A DNA stretch of 64,000 bases from Bradyrhizobium sp. Ash2021 (GCF_031202265.1 NZ_CP100604.1:9264820-9328819); one strand, 5' to 3'; shown: positions 52,535 through 61,675, numbered from the stretch's first letter. Numbers and translations are program-made. Notes: generated from the sequence alone by a model not told the origin.

Positions 52535-52951
52535 ATGACTGTCAAGGTGAATGCGCTCGATCATCTCGTGATCAATGTCGCCGACGTGGCGCGTTCCGCC
52601 GAATGGTACCGCACGATTCTCGGCATGGAGGTCCGGGTGTTCGACCCGGGCCAGGGCAAGACGCCGCGGACATCGCTGCTGTTCGGAAACCAGAAGATCA
52701 ATGTGCGGCCGCGCGATGCCGACAAGGTCGAATGGTTCACCGCCGATCACGAAACCGCAGGCAGTGACGATCTCTGCTTCCTCACCGCGAGCACGCCGGA
52801 CCAGGTGGTCGCCCATCTCAAGGCGCACGGCGTTGATATCGAGGAAGGCCCGGTCGCCAAGCAAGGCGCCCGCGGCACGCTGCGCTCGGTCTATTGCCGG
52901 GATCCGGACGGGAGCTTGATCGAGATTTCGTCGTATGAGGGTGCGGGTTAG
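52535..52951 (+). CDS. VOC family protein
   Basis: 138 aa, one vicinal-oxygen-chelate module. VNALDHLVINVADVARSAEWYRTILG opens the fold, and VYCRDPDGSLIEISSYEG closes it, with the Glu metal ligand there. The start has aagga. It resembles the small biphenyl-diol dioxygenase or virulence-protein-like VOC group. It diverges from the Bug receptor. A composite repeat begins 9 bases after the stop. Confidence 0.8.
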   Translation: MTVKVNALDHLVINVADVARSAEWYRTILGMEVRVFDPGQGKTPRTSLLFGNQKINVRPRDADKVEWFTADHETAGSDDLCFLTASTPDQVVAHLKAHGVDIEEGPVAKQGARGTLRSVYCRDPDGSLIEISSYEGAG

Positions 52952-52959
52952 CCCCAACC

Positions 52960-52996
52960 CGTCATTGCGAGGAGCGAAGCGACGAAGCAATCCACT
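52960..52996. repeat. Half-copy of the CGTCATTGCGAG repeat family
   Basis: Only the left arm (cgtcattgcgaggagcgaag and caatcca) is present. The right arm is missing and the sequence passes directly into the next repeat at 53000, so this is a half-element joined to a different family. Confidence 0.6.
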
Positions 52997-52999
52997 CTT

Positions 53000-53082
53000 T
53001 GTCGTTCCGGGATGGTGCGTTAGCACCAGACCCGGAATCTCGAGATTCCGGGTTCGATGCTACGCATCGCCCCGGAATGACG
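53000..53082. repeat. Dispersed palindromic repeat, CGTTCCGGG...CCCGGAATGACG family, copy 1
   Basis: Arms gtcgttccggg and cccggaatgacgg flank an inner palindrome (cccggaatctcgagattccggg) and two short hairpins built from gtgcgttagcac and gatgctacgcatc. Related copies are at 60068-60148 and, degraded, at 49419-49457. Confidence 0.7.
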
Positions 53083-53176
53083 GCTCTGTAATTGCAGATT
53101 TGCCCCACGCCCCATCCGATGGCAGAACTACTCCCAAGCAAAACCAAGGCGGCCGTATCGCTGCCCGGGAGGATCA

Positions 53177-54757
53177 ATGACCGCTTCACAGCCAGCGCCG
53201 GGTATCGTCGGACCGTTTGCCGGGATGGACGTGCCGTGGCTGCTGCGGATGCGCGCCGAGACCCGCCGCGACCATCCGTTCCTGATCTGGGCGCCGTTCG
53301 AAGGTCCGGCGCGGCGCTGGTCCTACGGCGAATTCCACGACCGCGTCGGCGCGCTGGCAGCAGGCCTGGTCAAACGCGGCGTGGCGCCGGGCGAATATGT
53401 CCTGATCCATCTCGATAATTGCATCGAGGCCATGCTGGCCTGGTTCGCCTGCGTCGAGCTCGGCGCCATCGCAGTCACCACCAACACCCGCTCCGCGCCG
53501 GCAGAGATGGAATATTTCGCCGGTCATTGCGGCGCGGTGGCCGCGATCACCCAGCCCGCCCACGCCGAGATGGTCTCGGCGCATTGCCGCGGCTTGCGCT
53601 GGCTCGCGGTGATTTCGCACGACGCTGGAGCTGCGCCCACGAACGGCGCACCGCGCGGCGAGCGTTTCGAAGCCCTGTTCGCCGACAGCGCCGACCGGCC
53701 GCGCCGCGCCGTCGATCCGCTTGCACCCTGCAGTGTGCAATACACCTCCGGCACCACGTCGCGCCCGAAGGCGGTGCTGTGGACCCATGCCAACGCGCTG
53801 TGGGGCGCCAAGGTCAACGCCGCGCACGAAGACCTGCATGAAGGCGACGTGCATCAGACCTATCTGCCGCTGTTCCACACCAATGCGCTGGCCTATTCGA
53901 TGCTGGCGGCGCTGTGGGTCGGCGCGTCCTGCGTGATCCAGCCGCGGTTTTCCGCCAGCCGCTTCTGGCCGGTCGCGCTGGAGCACCACTGCACCTGGAC
54001 GTCGACCATCCCGTTTTGCATGAAGGCGCTGCTGGAGCACGAGATCCCCAAAAACCACAAATTCCGGCTCTGGGGCACCGCCGTGAACGACCCGCCCGCA
54101 TTCGCCGTGTTCGGCATCAAGATCATCGGCTGGTGGGGCATGACCGAGACCATCACCCACGGCATCATCGGCGAGGTCGACCAGCCCAATACGCCGATGT
54201 CGATCGGCCGGGCGGCGGCGGAATATTCCATCCGCGTCACCGACGATGACGGCCGGCCTACCGAAGTCGGCGGCACCGGCAATCTCCTGATCAAGGGCAT
54301 TCGCGGCCTGTCGCTGTTTTCGGAGTATCTGCACAATGAAAAGGCCACCAGCGAGAGTTTTGACGAGCACGATTTTTTCATCACCGGGGATCGCGTCACG
54401 CTGCTGGACAACGGCTTCCTCAAGTTCGGCGACCGCGCCAAGGACATGCTGAAGGTCGGCGGCGAAAACGTCGCGGCGTCCGAGATCGAACAGGTGATCG
54501 CGCTGGTGCCCGGGGTGCGCGAGGCCGCGGTGGTGGCGAAGAAGCATCCGATGCTCGATGAAGTGCCGGTTGTCTTCATCATTCCGCAGGCCGGCATCGA
54601 AGGCGCACCGAAGGATCTGCATGACACCGTGATGGCCGCCTGCCGCAAGTCGCTGGCGGATTTCAAGGTGCCGCGCGAGATTCGCTTCGTCGACGAGATG
54701 CCGCGTTCGACGCTGGAAAAGGTGGCGAAGGCGGAGTTGCGCAAGATGCTGGGATAG
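53177..54757 (+). CDS. AMP-binding acyl-CoA synthetase / ligase
   Basis: 526 aa ANL-family adenylating enzyme. Motifs in order: P-loop YTSGTTSRPKAVLWTH at about residue 185, WWGMTET, GDRVTLLDNGFLKFGDRAKDMLKVGGENV (the hinge and adenylate-binding region, quoted in part) and the catalytic Lys in RSTLEKVAK near residue 518. It would form an acyl-CoA from a carboxylate, ATP and CoA. The closest recalled branch is the crotonobetaine/carnitine-CoA ligase or fatty-acid-CoA ligase group. The start has gggagga. It is solitary. Confidence 0.85.
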   Translation: MTASQPAPGIVGPFAGMDVPWLLRMRAETRRDHPFLIWAPFEGPARRWSYGEFHDRVGALAAGLVKRGVAPGEYVLIHLDNCIEAMLAWFACVELGAIAVTTNTRSAPAEMEYFAGHCGAVAAITQPAHAEMVSAHCRGLRWLAVISHDAGAAPTNGAPRGERFEALFADSADRPRRAVDPLAPCSVQYTSGTTSRPKAVLWTHANALWGAKVNAAHEDLHEGDVHQTYLPLFHTNALAYSMLAALWVGASCVIQPRFSASRFWPVALEHHCTWTSTIPFCMKALLEHEIPKNHKFRLWGTAVNDPPAFAVFGIKIIGWWGMTETITHGIIGEVDQPNTPMSIGRAAAEYSIRVTDDDGRPTEVGGTGNLLIKGIRGLSLFSEYLHNEKATSESFDEHDFFITGDRVTLLDNGFLKFGDRAKDMLKVGGENVAASEIEQVIALVPGVREAAVVAKKHPMLDEVPVVFIIPQAGIEGAPKDLHDTVMAACRKSLADFKVPREIRFVDEMPRSTLEKVAKAELRKMLG

Positions 54758-54797
54758 TGGTTGGACGACAAGACTACGGGCAATCGGAATCTTTCCG

Positions 54798-54882
54798 CGT
54801 CATTGCGAGCGCAAGCGAAGCAATCCATAGAGCGGCAAAGAAAGTCTGGATTGCTTCGTCGCTATCGCTCCTCGCAATGACG
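54798..54882. repeat. Dispersed palindromic repeat, CGTCATTGCGAG...CTCGCAATGACG family, copy 2
   Basis: Full hairpin copy: cgtcattgcgagcgcaagcg at the left and ctcctcgcaatgacg at the right, with caatcca and tggattg inside. It lies between the convergent acyl-CoA synthetase and P450 genes. Confidence 0.75.
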
Positions 54883-54967
54883 GGCTGTTGACAGACGACT
54901 GTGGGACAAATGCAAAACCAACCCGAAATCATCACGCTCCAGAGCGCGATGACTTATCGCCGAATCG

Positions 54968-56263
54968 TCATCGGTTCAGCTCAAAGCGGATCGGCAATTT
55001 CTTCGGTCCATTGACAAAGGTGGCCTGCGTCATCTTCACCTCGCCGTCGAGCGCAATCGATTTCAGTCGCGGCAGCAGTTCCTCGAACAGGATCCGCATT
55101 TCCAGCTTGGCGAGATATTGCCCAAGGCACAGATGCGCGCCATAGCCGAAGGCAATGTGCCGGTTCGGCTTGCGGTCGCAGCGGAATTTGAAGGGTTCCT
55201 CGAACACGTCCTCGTCGCGATTGCCGGACGCGTAGCACAGCATCAGCCAGTCGCCTCTGGCGATCTTGCGCCCGCCCAATTCGGTGTCGGCAGTGGCCGA
55301 TCGCATAAAATGCTTGACCGGCGTCATCCAGCGGATCGCTTCGTCGACGAGGCCCGGGATCAGTTCCGGATTCGCCCTGACGCGCGCGAATTGTTCGGGG
55401 TCTTCGGCAAGCGCCCAGATCGCGCCGGCGGTCGAGGATGACGTCGTGTCGTGGCCCGCGGTGGCGACGATCATGTAATAGCTGGTGGCATCATGGTCGG
55501 GCATGTATTCGCCGCCGATCCTGGCGTTGGCGATCACGGTGGCCAGATCGTCGCGCGGGGTGCGGCGCCGGTCCTCGGTGATGGCCCTGAAATAGGTGCC
55601 AAAATCGGCCACGACCGCCTGCATCATGCCGGAAAACTGTTCTGGCGACAGTTGCTCCCTGATTCGCGCCGTGTCGGGATCCTGCGCGCCAAACAGCTCC
55701 TGCGTCAGCCTGAGCATTCGCGGCTCGTCCTGCTCGGGCACGCCGAGAATTTCCATGATGACGTGCAGGGGATAGCCGAGCGCCACGTCGGCGACGAAAT
55801 CGCACTGCCCGCCCTTTTCGATCATGCGCGCCACGGTATGCCGTGCAATCTCGCGAACCCGCGCCTCGAATTTCCCGAGATTGGCCGGCATGAACCAGCC
55901 CTGGGTCAGCGCCCGGTATTTCGGATGGTCGGGGGCGTCCATCTGAACCAGCGAGCGCACGAGATTGGGCCCGCCGGTGATCTTGCGGACGCGCTCCTCG
56001 AGCGCCCGCGTCGTCAGCGTGGTCGGGCGATCGGCATTGTGGAACAGCTCGTTCTGGCGGCTGACGGCCTGGATATGCGCGTGCTTGGTGACGACCCAGA
56101 ACGGATCGAACTTCTCGGTCCGTGCAATTCCCAGCGGATTGTTGGCGCGAAGCCAGCGGTAGCTGTCATGGATGCGGTGATCGGCATAGGCGGCTGGGTT
56201 GACGAGGGTGGCGGCAATGTCGGCTGGGATATCGACATCGTCTGAGGCTAACCTGCTGTCCAT
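54968..56263 (-). CDS. Cytochrome P450
   Basis: 431 aa soluble P450. The heme ligand is Cys379 in FGYGAHLCLG. The I-helix is VATAGHDTTSSS, the canonical AGxDTT. The ATG at 56263 has an aggaaa site, and an upstream ATG at 56287 lacks one. No ferredoxin or reductase is adjacent. It differs in motif details from the P450 at 18582 (GYGAH/AGHDT versus GGGAH/AAHDT), so the two are not recent duplicates. Substrate unknown. Confidence 0.9.
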   Translation of the reverse strand: MDSRLASDDVDIPADIAATLVNPAAYADHRIHDSYRWLRANNPLGIARTEKFDPFWVVTKHAHIQAVSRQNELFHNADRPTTLTTRALEERVRKITGGPNLVRSLVQMDAPDHPKYRALTQGWFMPANLGKFEARVREIARHTVARMIEKGGQCDFVADVALGYPLHVIMEILGVPEQDEPRMLRLTQELFGAQDPDTARIREQLSPEQFSGMMQAVVADFGTYFRAITEDRRRTPRDDLATVIANARIGGEYMPDHDATSYYMIVATAGHDTTSSSTAGAIWALAEDPEQFARVRANPELIPGLVDEAIRWMTPVKHFMRSATADTELGGRKIARGDWLMLCYASGNRDEDVFEEPFKFRCDRKPNRHIAFGYGAHLCLGQYLAKLEMRILFEELLPRLKSIALDGEVKMTQATFVNGPKKLPIRFELNR

Positions 56264-56420
56264 GGGTTTCCTGCCGCCATCGTTCATGAATTCGCAACGC
56301 GCGTGCGATGATCACCGATAGCTAGCCGGCTGAGCAGCCCGAATACTTGCGCTGAGCGGCTGGCGGCAAGCGGGCATCATCCCGGGGACGCGAGGGTGGG
56401 CGCCGGATTGACGTGAGTGC

Positions 56421-57518
56421 TCAATGATACCCGAACGCCACCGGGCGGAACGCCTGCAGCAATTGCTGGTCGAGCTGGCCGCCCATCTCTTCCATCATGG
56501 AGAACGCGTTGGCGTGGGTGAACTGCAGCCGGTAGGCCCGCTTCTCCACCAGCGCCGCATAGATGTCCACGATCGTGGTCAGGCGGACGATGTCGCTGAT
56601 TTGATTGCCGCTCAGCCCGTTCGGATACCCGGTGCCGTCGAGGAATTCGTGATGGTGCAACACCACGTCCAGCATCTCCGGCGGAAAGCCGCCCTGGGCC
56701 GCCAGCGCGTCATAACCGCGGCGCGGATGCTCGCGCATCAGCTCCATTTCCGCCGCGGTGAGCGGACCAGGCTTGTCCAGCAGGCTAACCGGAATGAACG
56801 CCTTGCCGACATCGTGCAGCAGGGCGGCGCGGGCGAGACGCCGCTGGTCGTCCTCGCGCATGCCGAGATGCTGTGCGAAGGCGACGGCAAAGCCGGTGAC
56901 AAACAGGCAATGGCGATAGGTATCGGTGTGGTGACAGCCGACCGTCGTCAGCCATTCGCGCAGCGAGGAGTGCTTGATGGCCTTCAGAATCTTGTTTTCG
57001 GCTTCCACGACGTCGCTGAATTTCAGCGGAATACCCGCCGGAAGCTTCTCGAAGATCTTGACCATCACGGCGTGCGCCGCTGCAACGCCCCGGTTCAGGG
57101 CCTTGCCGCGATCGGTCTCGTCATATCCATCGCTGTCCGGAAACGCGGCGCGGATGCGTTGCAAAATGCCCTGCGCGTCGAACGGCCGCGAAATCGTGTC
57201 GGTCGCGCCCAGCGCCCAGGCCTGCATCGATCCATGATGAAGCGCATCGGCAAGCACGAACAGCCGCGGCATCTCGCGGTAGGCTTCGGCCCGCAGCTTG
57301 TTGCGCACGAGCTGCACGCTCTCGGCGGAACGCAGGTTGATATCGACCACGATTCCCGAGAGATCGCGCGCCGGCGCGTCGGGAATTTGCGATGTCGTGA
57401 TGGTATCGACCTGGCCGACCGACTGCAGAATGCTGGCCAATTCACTGCTTTGATCGCTTCGATCCGACGCCAGCAGCAGCCGGCGTTTGGACGAAGTTTT
57501 GTTGGTTAAAGCTGTCAT
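56421..57518 (-). CDS. HD-GYP domain protein with receiver-like N-terminus
   Basis: 365 aa. The N-terminal 120 residues have the shape of a response-regulator receiver domain (KRRLLLASDRSD, VVDINLRSAESVQ), but the phosphorylation site is not clearly an Asp at the right position. The C-terminal half is HD-GYP: ALLHDVGKAFIP for the HD motif and HHEFLDGTGYPNG for the GYP motif, both intact. Such proteins hydrolyse cyclic-di-GMP. The ATG at 57518 is preferred over one at 57554. It adds to the c-di-GMP enzymes at 22073 and 25774. Confidence 0.8.
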   Translation of the reverse strand: MTALTNKTSSKRRLLLASDRSDQSSELASILQSVGQVDTITTSQIPDAPARDLSGIVVDINLRSAESVQLVRNKLRAEAYREMPRLFVLADALHHGSMQAWALGATDTISRPFDAQGILQRIRAAFPDSDGYDETDRGKALNRGVAAAHAVMVKIFEKLPAGIPLKFSDVVEAENKILKAIKHSSLREWLTTVGCHHTDTYRHCLFVTGFAVAFAQHLGMREDDQRRLARAALLHDVGKAFIPVSLLDKPGPLTAAEMELMREHPRRGYDALAAQGGFPPEMLDVVLHHHEFLDGTGYPNGLSGNQISDIVRLTTIVDIYAALVEKRAYRLQFTHANAFSMMEEMGGQLDQQLLQAFRPVAFGYH

Positions 57519-57653
57519 GGGACCCCAGAGCCTTGCGGTAGTGACCGACGCCAAAGGCTACCGGAGAAGGCGTTCCTTGCGGCTTAAGAGGCATCGTGAA
57601 AGTTAACCTAGTGACGACGTTACAATTTTAATGATCGCGGGGCCCGTCATCGC

Positions 57654-57732
57654 CGTCATTGCGAGCGCAAGCGAAGCAATCCATCGCGCAACAAGCTGGA
57701 TTGCTTCGTCGCTCACGCTCCTCGCAATGACG
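57654..57732. repeat. Dispersed palindromic repeat, CGTCATTGCGAG...CTCGCAATGACG family, copy 3
   Basis: Full hairpin copy with arms cgtcattgcgagcgcaagcg and gctcctcgcaatgacg and inner caatcca/tggattg. It sits between the HD-GYP gene and the decayed oxidoreductase remnant. Confidence 0.75.
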
Positions 57733-57771
57733 GCTGCTGGCGACGCAATACTCTCCCCACGAACGCCCCAC

Positions 57772-57804
57772 GAAAAAAATCCGCCGGAGGAACCTCCGGC
57801 GGAT
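57772..57804 (-). terminator. Rho-independent terminator on the minus strand
   Basis: The stem 57779-57790 (atccgccggagg) pairs with 57793-57804 with a minimal AA loop. On the minus strand the stem is followed by a run of T (57779-57773 read backward), which is the pattern of an intrinsic terminator. It lies 25 bases past the stop codon of the remnant at 57830. Confidence 0.8.
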
Positions 57805-57829
57805 CGTTGTTGTCGCGAGGCAAGCGTCC

Positions 57830-57985
57830 TTACGCCTTCATGTTCGCCTTCACCGCTTCCGCCGTGATCGGCAACGAGCGGACGCGGGCGCCGCAGGCGT
57901 TGAAGATCGCGTTGCCGAGCGCAGGCGCGATCACCGTCACCGCCGGCTCGCCGACGCCGGTGGCCTTCTCGCCATTGGCGCTTCC
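57830..57985 (-). pseudogene. C-terminal remnant of a xanthine-dehydrogenase-type molybdenum hydroxylase
   Basis: The 51 codons before the stop at 57830-57832 read EKATGVGEPAVTVIAPALGN and then AIFNACGARVRSLPITAEAV, the C-terminal end of the large, molybdopterin-binding subunit of xanthine dehydrogenase or aldehyde oxidase family enzymes. The rest of the gene (normally 700 residues or more) is absent, and the sequence upstream of 57985 is unrelated. The gene's own terminator is still present just downstream. Confidence 0.75.
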
Positions 57986-58193
57986 TTTCCAGAGGCAATG
58001 CAATTTGGAATTGCTCGAAGACATCATTTTTGAAATCTAACGTTGCGCGGTGCGGCACGATTTTGTCATCGTATTGTCAATGGGGGTCGCCGCCGCAGAC
58101 ATTGTCTGCCGTTTCTGCATTTCCCAACGGCGAATGGATCGCGCTAGGATGCGCCCGGGGCCGAAATGCTCATCATCACTTTGGGAAGCCGCA

Positions 58194-58982
58194 ATGCCAA
58201 AGCTCAGTCGTGACGGGGTCAATATCTATTACGAGGTTCATGGCAATGGCCCACCGCTGTTGCTGACCCACGGCTATTCATCGACCTCTGACATGTGGCA
58301 GGGCCAGATCGAGGCGTTTTCGAGACATCACAAACTCGTGCTGTGGGACATGCGCGGCCACGGCCAGTCCGACTACCCCAGCGATCCCGCGGCCTATAGC
58401 GAAGCGTTGACGGTCGCCGATATGGCCGCGTTGCTTGACGAAGTCGGCGCCGCCCAGGCGATCGTCGGCGGGCTGTCGCTCGGCGGCTACATGTCGCTGG
58501 CGTTTTATCGCACCCATCCGCAACGCGTGCGGGCGCTGCTGATCATCGACACCGGACCCGGCTTCAAGAAGGACGACGCCCGCGAAATCTGGAACAAGCG
58601 CGCCCATGACACCGGTGATCGTTTTGAGCGCGAGGGTCTCGAGGTTTTGAAGTCCGGCAGCCGCGAACGCTCCAGCGTGACCCACCGCGATGCCTCGGGC
58701 CTGGCCCGCGCCGCACGCGGCATGCTGACCCAGCGCGATGCCCGCGTGATCGAATCGCTGCCCGATATCAAAGTGCCGTCGCTGGTCGTGGTCGGCGCCG
58801 ACGACACGCCGTTCCTGGCCGCCTCCGACTACATGGCGGCGAAGATTCTCGGCGCTCGGAAAGTGGTGATCCCGGCCGCGGGACATGCCGTCAACATCGA
58901 CCAGCCGCAGGCCTTTATCGACGCGGTGCTGCCGTTCCTTGACGGCCTCGACGCCAGCGCACCGCAGAGGGCCGCGTCATGA
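58194..58982 (+). CDS. Alpha/beta hydrolase
   Basis: 262 aa of the alpha/beta-hydrolase fold. The oxyanion HG is LLTHGYSS, the nucleophile is Ser95 in GLSLGGYM, the acid Asp is probably in VVVGADDTPFL, and the catalytic His is in PAAGHAVNID. The sequence also has MRGHGQSDYP near residue 55. No signal peptide, so it is cytosolic. It might be a haloacid, ester or epoxide hydrolase. The next gene overlaps it by 4 bases (ATGA), so the two are in one operon. Confidence 0.85.
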   Translation: MPKLSRDGVNIYYEVHGNGPPLLLTHGYSSTSDMWQGQIEAFSRHHKLVLWDMRGHGQSDYPSDPAAYSEALTVADMAALLDEVGAAQAIVGGLSLGGYMSLAFYRTHPQRVRALLIIDTGPGFKKDDAREIWNKRAHDTGDRFEREGLEVLKSGSRERSSVTHRDASGLARAARGMLTQRDARVIESLPDIKVPSLVVVGADDTPFLAASDYMAAKILGARKVVIPAAGHAVNIDQPQAFIDAVLPFLDGLDASAPQRAAS

Positions 58983-59326
58983 AAACGCCTGCTGTCGCCG
59001 TATGGCTAGTGATCGCCGGCGCCTCGGTGCCGGCCGGTGCGCAACACCTGCCGCCGACCGGCGGCCCCTACCCGCCATCCTTCACCGCGACCTTGTCGAA
59101 CAATACGCCGCTGGCCTTCGGCATGGACGCGGAACAGGCGTCGCGCGCGCTGGGCACGCCGCTGAATTATGTCAGCGGCCGCCCCGGCAATGAAATCTAC
59201 CTTACGTTCCGGAATGTCGGCGGCAGCGGATTGTTCTTCATCAAGGACCGGCTCTACCTGCAGTTCCGCAAAGGCAGGCTGGCCGGCTGGAAGGGCGACT
59301 GGGGCCACAACTGGATGTGGCAGTAA
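58979..59326 (+). CDS. Small secreted protein, coupled to the alpha/beta hydrolase
   Basis: 115 aa. The ATG at 58979 overlaps the stop of the hydrolase in ATGA, good evidence for a real, translationally coupled gene. A Sec signal peptide of about 22 residues (ending VPAGAQ) is followed by a short, aromatic-rich mature domain (FGMDAEQASRALGTPL, IYLTFRNVGGSGLFF and GDWGHNWMWQ). I do not recognise the family. It should be in the periplasm, unlike its cytosolic partner. Confidence 0.6.
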   Translation: MKTPAVAVWLVIAGASVPAGAQHLPPTGGPYPPSFTATLSNNTPLAFGMDAEQASRALGTPLNYVSGRPGNEIYLTFRNVGGSGLFFIKDRLYLQFRKGRLAGWKGDWGHNWMWQ

Positions 59327-59386
59327 CCGGCCGCTTTGATCATCTCAAGAAAACTTCGTGCAACCCTCAACGCAAATGGATGACCC

Positions 59387-60058
59387 GTGGGACAAGATAT
59401 CAAACTGACGGCTTCGGACGGCTTTAAACTGGGCGGCTATCGCGCCGACCCCGCAGGCGCGCCGAAAGCCGCGATCGTCGTGATCCAGGAGATCTTTGGC
59501 GTCAATCACCACATTCGCGCGGTCTGCGATCGCCTGGCCGGCGCCGGATATGTCGCCATTGCGCCGTCGATCTTCGACCGCATCGAACCGGACTTCCAGT
59601 GTGGCTATTCGCCCGATGAGATTGCCAACGCGCGCAAATTCGTCGCCAATCCCGACTGGGCCGCGATGCTGCTCGACACCCAGGCCGCGATCGACGCGGT
59701 CAAAAATGTCGGGCCGGTCGGCATCGTCGGCTTCTGCCTCGGCGGCAGCGTCGCCTATGCGGCGGCGACCAAATTGTCGGGCCTGTCGGCTGCGGTCGGC
59801 TATTACGGCGGCGCCATCGTCCGCTTTGCCGACGACAAGCCGAAGGTACCGACGCAACTGCATTTCGGCGAAAAGGACGCGGGCATCCCGCTGACCGATG
59901 TCGACACCATCAAGGCCAAGCGGCCCGAGGTCGAGATCCACGTCTATCCCGGCGCGCAGCACGGCTTTCACTGCGACGAACGCGCAAGCTACGACAAGAC
60001 CAGTGCCGACATCGCCTGGCCGCGCAGCCTGGATTTCTTTGCGAAGCATCTGAAGTGA
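59387..60058 (+). CDS. Dienelactone hydrolase family protein
   Basis: 223 aa, GTG start at 59387. Alpha/beta hydrolase of the carboxymethylenebutenolidase type: the nucleophile is Cys117 in GFCLGG, the His is in GAQHGFHCD, and an Asp lies between them. Cys instead of Ser is the hallmark. It would hydrolyse dienelactone-like esters, as in the chlorocatechol or beta-ketoadipate branch. The nearest in-frame ATG does not fit, so GTG is the only start. It is independent of the two genes upstream (60 bases gap). Confidence 0.85.
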   Translation: MGQDIKLTASDGFKLGGYRADPAGAPKAAIVVIQEIFGVNHHIRAVCDRLAGAGYVAIAPSIFDRIEPDFQCGYSPDEIANARKFVANPDWAAMLLDTQAAIDAVKNVGPVGIVGFCLGGSVAYAAATKLSGLSAAVGYYGGAIVRFADDKPKVPTQLHFGEKDAGIPLTDVDTIKAKRPEVEIHVYPGAQHGFHCDERASYDKTSADIAWPRSLDFFAKHLK

Positions 60059-60067
60059 CGCGGTAGG

Positions 60068-60148
60068 CGTCATTCCGGGGCGTGCGCTAGCACGAACCCG
60101 GAATCTCGAGATTCCGGGTCTGGTCCTTTGGACCATCCCGGAATGACA
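60068..60148. repeat. Dispersed palindromic repeat, CGTCATTCCGGGG...CCCGGAATGACA family, copy 2
   Basis: Arms cgtcattccgggg and ccatcccggaatgaca, with the inner palindrome cccggaatctcgagattccggg and the short hairpin gtgcgctagcac. Near-identical to the element at 53000-53082. Confidence 0.7.
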
Positions 60149-60160
60149 GTGTGAGAAGCA

Positions 60161-60919
60161 TCAGAACCAGCGCTCGCCGATCAGCACCGTATCGCCCGGG
60201 CTGAGCGGCGTGCCGAGCGGAACCACAAAGCGCCCCGTTCCGGACTCGTCGGTATGCGTCAGCGTGACGCTGTCGCGCCGCGCCCGTGGCGAGAAGCCGC
60301 CGGCAATCGCCACCGCGCTCTCGACCGTCATGTTGGGGACGTAAGGATATTGGCCGGGAGCGGCGACTTCGCCGAGGATGAAGAACGGGCGGTAGGCTTC
60401 GATTTCCACCGCGACCGAGGGGTCGCGGATAAAGCCGCCGCGCAGCTTGGCTGATATCCCCGCCGCCAGTCCCGCCGGCGTGCGGCCGCGCGCGGGCACC
60501 GGTCCGATCAGCGGCATGGTGATAGAACCGCCGGCATCGATGGCGTAGGTATTGGTAAGGCCTTCCTGGCCGTAGACCACGACGCGCAGCTTGTCGCCGG
60601 CATCGAGGTGATAGCCCGCGTCGTATCGCACCGGTTCGACCGGCGCTGCATAGACCGCCTGGGCTGGCGCCGGCTCGTAATAGCCGCGAGGGGCCGCAGC
60701 AAAGGCCGAGCGAAGCGCGCTGATCGCGCCGCCGCCGGAATCGGCAACCGCCACCGGGGCCGGCGCATAGGTCTGGCCGTAAGCCATGGAATCGAGATCG
60801 CTCTGCGGCTGCGCGACGGCGACGGGACCGGTCGTGCGCATGCAGCCCGACAGAGCGAGCGCGGTCATGATCGCAGTGATCGGTAATCGAAACGCGCGCG
60901 CAACCCGCACCGGAGCCAT
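60161..60919 (-). CDS. Polysaccharide biosynthesis/export lipoprotein (Wza-like OPX)
   Basis: 252 aa. The N-terminus ends in the lipobox LALSGC, so it is a lipoprotein in the outer membrane. The mature protein has a Poly_export segment YHLDAGDKLRVVVYGQEGLTNTY (quoted in part) and a SLBB-like segment after FFILGEVAAPGQYPY. Such proteins form or help the outer-membrane exit of a capsule or exopolysaccharide. It is shorter than typical Wza (about 380 aa) and lacks the extra SLBB domain. No other export or synthase gene is adjacent. Confidence 0.8.
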   Translation of the reverse strand: MAPVRVARAFRLPITAIMTALALSGCMRTTGPVAVAQPQSDLDSMAYGQTYAPAPVAVADSGGGAISALRSAFAAAPRGYYEPAPAQAVYAAPVEPVRYDAGYHLDAGDKLRVVVYGQEGLTNTYAIDAGGSITMPLIGPVPARGRTPAGLAAGISAKLRGGFIRDPSVAVEIEAYRPFFILGEVAAPGQYPYVPNMTVESAVAIAGGFSPRARRDSVTLTHTDESGTGRFVVPLGTPLSPGDTVLIGERWF

Positions 60920-61018
60920 CCCTCAAAGCGAGACAGCTCCAGTCTTGCACCGGTTATGGTTAACAAATCGTTTTTTTCGGCCTCACCACGCTAGCGGGCG
61001 AGGTGACGAGGGAAGAAG

Positions 61019-61675
61019 TCAGGCCGCTAAATCCGCACCGATCGGGCAAGACACGCCGGTGCCGCGCAACCCGCAATATCCGGCCGGATTCTTGGCGAGA
61101 TATTGCTGATGATAGTCCTCGGCGAAATAGAATTCGCCCGACGGCGCGATCTCGGTAGTGATGGTGCGAAGACCCTTTGCCGTCAGCGCCTTCTGATACA
61201 TCGATCTCGATGCATCGGCGGCATTACGCTGGGCGTCGCCGAAGGTGTAGATCGCGGAACGATATTGGGTGCCGACATCGTTGCCCTGGCGCATGCCCTG
61301 CGTCGGGTTGTGATTTTCCCAGAACGTCTTCAGGAGTTTTTCGTAAGCGATCTGCTTCGGATCGAACACCACCAGCACCACCTCGGTGTGGCCGGTGCGG
61401 CCCGAGCAAACCTCTTCATAGGTCGGGTTCGCCGTGTGGCCGCCGGCATAGCCGACCGCTGTCGCGTAGATGCCCTCGCCGAGTTGCCAGAACTTGCGCT
61501 CCGCGCCCCAGAAACAGCCGAGCCCGAACACCGCTTGCTCGAGACCTGCGGGATAAGGCGGCTGCAGCTTGCGGCCATTGACGAAGTGGGTGGCGGCGGT
61601 CGGCATCGGCGTGGCGCGGCCGGGCAGCGCTTCAGCGGCACTCGGCAACGCAGTGGTCTTGCGCATGAACAACAT
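61019..61675 (-). CDS. msrA: Peptide-methionine (S)-S-oxide reductase MsrA
   Basis: 218 aa. The active site GLGCFWGAE carries the catalytic Cys. The sequence [29 protein letters not shown] is the core of the family (quoted in part), and the C-terminal ends in a Gly/Cys segment ([13 protein letters not shown]) with resolving cysteines. It repairs oxidised methionine in proteins. The start ATG at 61675 has ggaggt 6 bases upstream. It is solitary. Confidence 0.95.
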   Translation of the reverse strand: MLFMRKTTALPSAAEALPGRATPMPTAATHFVNGRKLQPPYPAGLEQAVFGLGCFWGAERKFWQLGEGIYATAVGYAGGHTANPTYEEVCSGRTGHTEVVLVVFDPKQIAYEKLLKTFWENHNPTQGMRQGNDVGTQYRSAIYTFGDAQRNAADASRSMYQKALTAKGLRTITTEIAPSGEFYFAEDYHQQYLAKNPAGYCGLRGTGVSCPIGADLAA

